Assembly: GCF_900696085.1 (NCBI RefSeq)
Contig: NZ_CAADFC020000016.1
Span: 744,001-808,000, forward strand
Source of the DNA: Bradyrhizobium ivorense
Lineage (GTDB): Bacteria > Pseudomonadota > Alphaproteobacteria > Rhizobiales > Xanthobacteraceae
Reading direction: 5' to 3'
Length of the DNA stretch: 64,000 bases
Part shown: positions 59,519 to 64,000 of the stretch, piece after piece
How the letters are laid out: the number at the start of each line of letters is the position of its first letter
Position numbering within the stretch: the stretch's first letter is position 1
Notes under the pieces: model-generated
Database searches by the model: none
What the model was told of the DNA's origin: nothing
The model's input: only the letters and a program-made list of their open reading frames with translations
Translations under genes and position numbers: made by a program

Positions 59519-60919
59519 ATGCACTTCGATCCAGTCCTGTTATCACGCATCCAGTTCGCCTGGGTCGTCGCCTGGCACATCCTGCTGCCGGCGTTCACCG
59601 TGGGATGCGCGTCCTTCATCGCAGTCGTCGAGGGCTTGAGTTTCGCGACCGGACGCGAAGAATATGCCCGCATCTCGACATTCTGGACCAAGATCTTCGC
59701 CATCGCATTCGGCATGGGCGTTGTGAGCGGGCTCGTCATGCCGTTCCAGTTCGGCACCAATTGGAGCCGTTATGCGGCCGCCGTCGGCGACGTCCTGTCG
59801 CCGCTATTTGCATATGAGGGCTTGACTGCTTTCTTCCTGGAAGCCGGCTTCCTCGGCGTCCTCTTGTTCGGCCGCAAGCTGGTGCCGCCATGGGCGCACT
59901 TCTTCGCGGCCCTTATGGTGGCAATCGGGACGTTGTTTTCCACGTTCTGGATTTTGTCCGCCAACAGCTGGATGCAGACGCCAGCCGGCTACGAGATCGT
60001 CAATGGTCAGTTCATTCCGACAGACTGGATCAAGGTGATCTTCAATCCGTCATTTCCTTATCGGCTGGCGCATACCGCATTCGCATTCTTCACCACCACC
60101 GGCTTCGTCGTCCTCGGTGTCGGCGCATACCTGCTGAGGCGCAACCGCTCGGTTCGCGAAGCGCGCATCATGTTCTCGATGGCGCTGTGGGCGCTGACCT
60201 TGCTGGTGCCGATGCAGATGCTGATCGGCGATATGCACGGCCTCAACACCCGCAAATATCAGCCTGCAAAGCTGGCGGCCATCGAATCTCGCTGGGAGAC
60301 CGGCAAGGGCGTGCCGCTGACGGTCTTTGCGATCCCCGATGACAAGGCCGAGCAGAACAAGTTCGCGATCGAAATTCCATTCCTCGGAAGCCTGATCCTG
60401 ACTCACGAACTCCATGGCGAGGTGAAGGGTCTGAAGGACTTCCCCGCCGATCAGCGGCCGCCGGTGGCGATCCCCTTCTTCGCCTTCCGCGCGATGGTTG
60501 GATGCGCAGGGTTGATGCTGGGGCTCGTGCTGCTGGGCGGCTGGTTGCGGTGGCGCGGGCAGCTCTACGACACGCGGCTGTACCTGCTGGCATGTCAGTG
60601 CGCGCTTCCGCTTGGCTTCATCGCGGTCGTGGCCGGATGGTTCGTGACCGAGGTCGGCCGGCAGCCTTGGACGGTCTATGGGCTCTTGCGTACGGCAGCC
60701 TCGGTGTCGCCGTCCCTGACAAGCTCCGACGTGACGCTGTCGTTGCTGACCTACATGGCGGTCTACCTGCTGATCTATCCCTGCGGCGTCATGCTGATTG
60801 CCCGGCTCATTCGCAAGGGGCCGGTCGAGTTCAGTGAAACGGCTTCGGCCGTCGAGGCTGGCATTGCCTCCGCGCCGATCCTTACCCCCGCCATCAACGT
60901 CATCAAAGGAGAAATGTAA
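59519..60919 (+). CDS. cioA: Cytochrome bd-type (cyanide-insensitive) quinol oxidase subunit I
   Basis: 466 residues with about nine membrane helices. The heme-ligand region SRIQFAWVVAWHILLPAFTV, the MQMLIGDMHGLNTRKYQP Q-loop start and the GRQPWTVYGLLRT motif identify CydA. The Q-loop is short, as in the cyanide-insensitive CIO/bd branch. Oxidises ubiquinol at high affinity for O2 without proton pumping. Overlaps cioB by one base (TAATG). A natural sink for electrons from the PQQ dehydrogenase in the same region. Confidence 0.93.
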   Translation: MHFDPVLLSRIQFAWVVAWHILLPAFTVGCASFIAVVEGLSFATGREEYARISTFWTKIFAIAFGMGVVSGLVMPFQFGTNWSRYAAAVGDVLSPLFAYEGLTAFFLEAGFLGVLLFGRKLVPPWAHFFAALMVAIGTLFSTFWILSANSWMQTPAGYEIVNGQFIPTDWIKVIFNPSFPYRLAHTAFAFFTTTGFVVLGVGAYLLRRNRSVREARIMFSMALWALTLLVPMQMLIGDMHGLNTRKYQPAKLAAIESRWETGKGVPLTVFAIPDDKAEQNKFAIEIPFLGSLILTHELHGEVKGLKDFPADQRPPVAIPFFAFRAMVGCAGLMLGLVLLGGWLRWRGQLYDTRLYLLACQCALPLGFIAVVAGWFVTEVGRQPWTVYGLLRTAASVSPSLTSSDVTLSLLTYMAVYLLIYPCGVMLIARLIRKGPVEFSETASAVEAGIASAPILTPAINVIKGEM

Positions 60920-61929
60920 TGACCCAGATCCTCGATTTGGTCCCGATCTGGACAGTGATCCTGGCCGCGGCCGTGTTCTTCTACGTGCTGCTGGACGGCT
61001 TCGATCTCGGCGTCGGGATGCTCTATGGCCTGGCAGGCGACAAGCACTCCCGCAACACCATCATGAACTCGATTGCCCCCATCTGGGATGGCAACGAGAC
61101 CTGGTTGGTGCTTGGCGGCCTTGGCCTCCTCGCCGCGTTTCCCAAGGCCTTCGCGGTCATCATGCCGGCCGTGTATTTCCCGATCCTGGTCATGCTGCTT
61201 GGACTGGTGTTTCGCGGCGTTGCGTTCGAATTTCGCGTTCGCGACGCCGAGAACAAGACGATCTGGGACCGCGCATTCTGCTACGGATCCGCGATCGCCA
61301 CTTTCGCGCAAGGCGTCGTGCTTGGTGCATTCGTCCAGGGTTTTCCGGTTCAAAACGGGCAATTCGCGGGAACATCCTTTGCGTTTCTCACGCCCTTCTC
61401 CGTTCTGACCGGCGTCGCTCTGATGTTCGGCTACGGCCTTCTCGGCGCCGGCTGGCTGATCCTGAAGACCGAGCGTGACGTCCAGGCCGCGGCACGTCGT
61501 TACGGCCGCGTCTGCCTCATCGGTGTCGTGTCTGCGATCGCCATCGTGAGTGTCTGGACACCGATCATGAGCCCCGCGGTGGCGGCGCGCTGGTTCAGCT
61601 TGCCCAATTTCGTGTTGTTCCTGCCGGTGCCGGTGCTGTCAGGCGTGGTTGCACTCTGGACTTGGCGATCCCTCAACAGCAAGGCTGAGGCGGCGCCATT
61701 CTTCAGTGCGATCGGGCTCTTCGTCCTGACCTACATCGGAATGGCCGTCAGCCTCTATCCGATGATCGTGCCCTACCAACTGACGCTGTGGGAGGCAGCC
61801 TCCTCGCCGCGCACCCAGGCATTCCTGCTGGTCGGAACGCTATTCCTGCTACCCGTCATCCTGACCTATTCGAGCTGGTCGTATTGGGTGTTCCGCGGAA
61901 AGGTCAAGGCCGAAGCGGGGTATCACTGA
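60919..61929 (+). CDS. cioB: Cytochrome bd-type quinol oxidase subunit II
   Basis: 336 residues, about eight membrane helices. LDGFDLGVGMLYGLAGDKHS and APIWDGNETWLVLGGLGLLA are the CydB signatures. No small CydX or DUF2474 gene follows: the DNA beyond the stop is fragmentary. Translationally coupled to cioA. Confidence 0.93.
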   Translation: MTQILDLVPIWTVILAAAVFFYVLLDGFDLGVGMLYGLAGDKHSRNTIMNSIAPIWDGNETWLVLGGLGLLAAFPKAFAVIMPAVYFPILVMLLGLVFRGVAFEFRVRDAENKTIWDRAFCYGSAIATFAQGVVLGAFVQGFPVQNGQFAGTSFAFLTPFSVLTGVALMFGYGLLGAGWLILKTERDVQAAARRYGRVCLIGVVSAIAIVSVWTPIMSPAVAARWFSLPNFVLFLPVPVLSGVVALWTWRSLNSKAEAAPFFSAIGLFVLTYIGMAVSLYPMIVPYQLTLWEAASSPRTQAFLLVGTLFLLPVILTYSSWSYWVFRGKVKAEAGYH

Positions 61930-62096
61930 TCGGCTCTCGTCAACGTTGGCGAGGTCAAGTGATGACGACGACGAAACATGCAAAACGCTTCGCGTCGTCA
62001 TCGCGTTATTCCATGAGCCAAACTGCCCTGACTCAGACGCCGCATCCCGCAACCTGGGCGCTCCCACGATCCCGGATGCCAGAAGGCGCAATTGCA

Positions 62097-62135
62097 ATGA
62101 TCATCTGCTCCTGCAATGTCCTCAGCGATCATGAT
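62097..62135 (+). pseudogene. 5' fragment of a bacterioferritin-associated ferredoxin (bfd-like) gene
   Basis: MIICSCNVLSDHD matches the N-terminus recalled for alphaproteobacterial Bfd-like [2Fe-2S] proteins, then homology stops abruptly after 13 codons. The downstream CxxC motif is missing. The following DNA is antisense to another gene fragment, so this is a recombination remnant. Confidence 0.4.
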
Positions 62136-62250
62136 GCACGGCTACGGCTTCTCCGGCAAGCTGCCGAATGCATTGTCCTCGCCCTGCCCGGGAAGACGTA
62201 TGTGCCGACATTCTCCGTGCGCCGTCGCTCAAGATATTCGACGTCATTGG

Positions 62251-62358
62251 CCCATCCAGCAGCTCGCGGATCAGCGTCACGCGGTCAGTCTCGCGCCAAG
62301 CGCAACCGAATCGACCCCCGAAGTCGTCCACCACGAGGTAAGTGTCTCGCTCGGGATT
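62251..62358 (-). pseudogene. Fragment of a small conserved rhizobial protein (YLVVDDFGGR family)
   Basis: The minus-strand frame reads TYLVVDDFGGRFGCAWRETD then VTLIRELLDG before homology ends. This matches the start of a recalled alphaproteobacterial small hypothetical protein; a few residues between RETD and TLIR appear deleted, and the rest of the protein is missing or out of frame. Confidence 0.4.
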
Positions 62359-62419
62359 GTGGGCACACTGGATGGGGTACGCATGACAAGAGGCTCGCCG
62401 GGATTTCGAGTCCGAGCCG

Positions 62420-62751
62420 GGTTCGATTCCGGTCGGGGCGATTGTCAAGACCGGAAGGGCATTGGGGCATGCCTGCTGCCGGGGTTTTTATCGGCAAATG
62501 CCGCGCGTCATCCTGCTGGTATTTGTGCTGGTATCGGCAGCAATCGACGACAAAACTGGTTTCAAATTCAAAGGGTTACGGCTCTAGGCAATTATCGGCC
62601 AGGGGCACCACGGAAAAAAATAATAATAATAACAATAACTTAAGCCAATGGTTCGATTCCGGATTTCTCCGGAAAACTTTCGCGATGCATTGAAAATACG
62701 AGCAAAAGCCCACTGCAGCCGTCCGCTTTGCTGGTATTTTTGCTGGTATCG
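62420..62751. repeat. Two diverged copies of an att-like unit
   Basis: GGTTCGATTCCGG occurs at 62420-62432 and 62650-62662. It is followed 94 and 79 bases later (start to start) by TGCTGGTATTT-N-TGCTGGTATCG at 62514-62536 and 62729-62751. The first motif is like a tRNA T-arm. The pairing suggests repeated integration-site remnants beside the tRNA-Arg fragment. Confidence 0.5.
62614..62639. repeat. A/T-rich simple repeat (A7 then TAA-type triplets)
   Basis: A run of seven A followed by TAATAATAATAACAATAAC, strikingly AT-rich in this GC-rich DNA. It lies between the two att-like units. Confidence 0.6.
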
Positions 62752-62818
62752 CCAAGCCAAACGCGCCGCGGCGGATTTCGATATTCCCGACGAGGGAATT
62801 AGGCGCCGCATGCCCCGT

Positions 62819-63079
62819 TCACCGCTTAACGCGTGACGTTCGGACGTCAAACTCAAATGACCAACCCCGAGTTGGCTGGCCATAGAGGAACGCGAACGCG
62901 TTCACGATTGCTTCGATGCTGATCAGGCTTTCTTCCCGGCTGGCTGAGGGGAAGCGATTGAAAATTTTGTCCCCGGCGATAGCGCCGTCGACGATGACGT
63001 GACCGACATGGATTCCATCCTCGGCGTATTCCTCCGCCATGCCCTGCGCGAGCGTTCGAAGCCCAGCCCTCGCTCAGTT
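62819..63079 (-). pseudogene. C-terminal remnant of a short-chain dehydrogenase
   Basis: The frame reads ARAGLRTLAQGMAEEYAEDG, IHVGHVIVDGAIAGDKIFNR and AFAFLYGQPTRGWSFEFDVR, then stops. These match the C-terminal third of SDR proteins with HVVIDGAI and WTFELDVR motifs. A TGA interrupts the frame just upstream, and beyond it the sequence is unrelated and runs into the tRNA-Arg fragment. Confidence 0.6.
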
Positions 63080-63189
63080 GAATGCGCCATGGTTCGGCCT
63101 GCCGCGAAGCGATGCGCTGGCATGGCTCGTCCAAGTATTGGCCCAACCTTTCGATTTCCGTCGGTGCTGGACAGCCGGGCTGTTGGCGT

Positions 63190-63239
63190 TTGCCCTCCGA
63201 AGGCGAAGGCCACACGTTCGAATCGTGTCGGGTGCGCCA
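63190..63239 (+). tRNA. 3' half of tRNA-Arg(CCG), 5' half missing
   Basis: Anticodon arm TTGCC-CTCCGAA-GGCGA with anticodon CCG after the invariant T; T-arm ACACG-TTCGAAT-CGTGT; acceptor strand CGGGTGC, discriminator G and encoded CCA. Upstream there is no matching GCACCCG acceptor strand or D-arm. A 3' tRNA half of about 50 bases is the usual product of tRNA-targeting integrases (att site). Confidence 0.75.
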
Positions 63240-63753
63240 TTTTTGCCATCTCCACTACGGCTTAGCCGAAAATCACTGCCAAAACTGCGAATGACGACTC
63301 CAGCCAGCAGCGATATTAAGGTACGCGCATTCAGCAGCGCTGCGCGAAGAATCAGCGCCAATGCGCAAGATCGCATCCACTCTCCAGAAATCTAAGATGA
63401 CTGCCAACAAGTGACCGTCGCATTGCGAAGGTTTTGCCGCAGACGAAAAGCACGGTTGGACGAATCGTCAACATCGCTTCCGCGCATGGCCCCATCGCCT
63501 CGGCCGTACAGTGCGCTTAGATTTCATCACCGACGCGAGAACCGCCGCGTTTCGCGGCTAGCGCAATTCGCGGCACTGGTTCGAGCGCTACTTTCAGGAG
63601 TAGAAAATCGTAGAAGATCGTACTTTAGCGCGCAAAATCGCACGATTGTAGCGGGGGAACGACTCGAAGCCCCGACTGCACCGCTTCTTTTCGCCCTCGG
63701 ATATTGGCGTTGGGCCCGAGTTGCGTATCAGCTCCATCACTCGAGGGCCGAGT
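63240..63753. other. Intergenic region without a supported gene (514 bases)
   Basis: Between the tRNA-Arg fragment and the ABC binding-protein gene. Frames on both strands look like shadows (Arg/Ser-rich, no family match). The stretch 63600-63650 repeats AAAATCG and GATCGTA-type words but forms no clear element. Confidence 0.4.
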
Positions 63754-64000
63754 TCATGACGCAATGCCGTCGAGATCAACCATATTCCCGACCGGCATCC
63801 AGTTAGCGCCGTCAAAGCGGGTGATTTGAAGGTTATGGACGGCACGATAGTCGGTTGGAGAGTTGTTGACCTTGATGCCATCCAGAAACAGCGGCGGCTG
63901 CTCGTCCTTCAGAGACGTTGCATGCTTCAGCAGATGTTCGCGCGTGAGTTCGTCGCCACATCGCCTCAAAACCTGCTCGATCATGTAGGCGTTGTTGTAG
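63754..64000 (-). CDS. ABC transporter substrate-binding protein, branched-chain amino acid type (C-terminal part)
   Basis: The last 82 residues are in the window; the gene continues past the right edge. YNNAYMIEQVLRRCGDELTR, LKHATSLKDEQPPLFLDGIK and VNNSPTDYRAVHNLQITRFD match the C-terminal lobe of LivK-like periplasmic binding proteins (Peripla_BP_6), which bind amino acids or aromatic acids in Bradyrhizobium. The stop is at 63754. Confidence 0.8.
   Translation of the reverse strand, partial: YNNAYMIEQVLRRCGDELTREHLLKHATSLKDEQPPLFLDGIKVNNSPTDYRAVHNLQITRFDGANWMPVGNMVDLDGIAS

Noticed and set aside
62400..62440. A complete tRNA around GGTTCGATTCCGG
   Set aside because: T-stem pairing is poor and no acceptor, D or anticodon arm could be folded.
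1..64000. CRISPR arrays, rRNA operons, prophage structural genes
   Set aside because: No regularly spaced repeats, rRNA-like sequence or phage structural proteins were found on either strand.

Overview
The window is GC-rich DNA from an alphaproteobacterium of the Bradyrhizobium/Rhodopseudomonas type (inference). Signs are a C4-pathway 5-aminolevulinate synthase, a cyanide-insensitive bd-type quinol oxidase, DUF3551 and DUF6894 small proteins, and many FUSC, AraC and LysR genes. It holds about 50 apparently intact genes and, unusually for 64 kb, about a dozen broken genes or gene fragments. No rRNA, CRISPR array or complete insertion sequence was seen. One 3' half of a tRNA-Arg(CCG) gene lies near the right end.

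Layout. 1-8.9 kb (minus strand): a fatty-acid-like degradation run (acyl-CoA dehydrogenase, enoyl-CoA hydratase, CoA-transferase, YWTD propeller, 3-hydroxyacyl-CoA dehydrogenase) leading into ctaB-cyoA-cyoB, a cytochrome bo3 quinol oxidase cut by the window edge. 9.2-15.5 kb: regulators (one frameshifted AraC, one intact AraC, one LysR), a ClpP-like exported protein, small proteins and a badly decayed SRPBCC gene. 16.3-20 kb: an AaeB/AaeX/AaeA-type efflux operon with a DUF983 gene inside it. 20.3-25 kb: a large LuxR-type ATPase regulator, a short AraC protein, a TauE-type permease and a MaoC hydratase. 25.2-28.2 kb: five consecutive broken genes. 28.2-34.9 kb: an alpha/beta hydrolase, hemA, secreted proteins, flavin reductase, SDR and a second LysR. 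35-37.4 kb: a tight operon of clpX with five small genes. 37.6-41.2 kb: a second FUSC/DUF1656/HlyD efflux operon and a winged-helix regulator. 41.7-50.1 kb: two response regulators and a 2106-residue pseudokinase/ATPase/histidine kinase. 50.2-61.9 kb (plus strand): an oxidative island, namely an orphan pqqA, a PQQ-dependent membrane dehydrogenase, a DUF3551 protein, a second copy of the YWTD/3-hydroxyacyl-CoA dehydrogenase pair, a double-length CoA-transferase, a frameshifted NDH-2 and the CioAB oxidase. 62-64 kb: scrambled fragments, the tRNA-Arg fragment and the end of an amino-acid-type ABC binding-protein gene.

How it may work together (inference). Two clusters each combine a YWTD propeller, a dehydrogenase of the 3-hydroxyacyl-CoA/carnitine dehydrogenase family and a class III CoA-transferase, and each lies with a quinol oxidase (bo3 in one, CIO in the other). 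In the right-hand cluster three transcription-unit starts (pqqA, the DUF3551 gene, cioA) share a 27-bp element made of TTT triplets repeated every 10 bp. This suggests one regulator coordinates PQQ precursor, periplasmic oxidation, CoA metabolism and the terminal oxidase.
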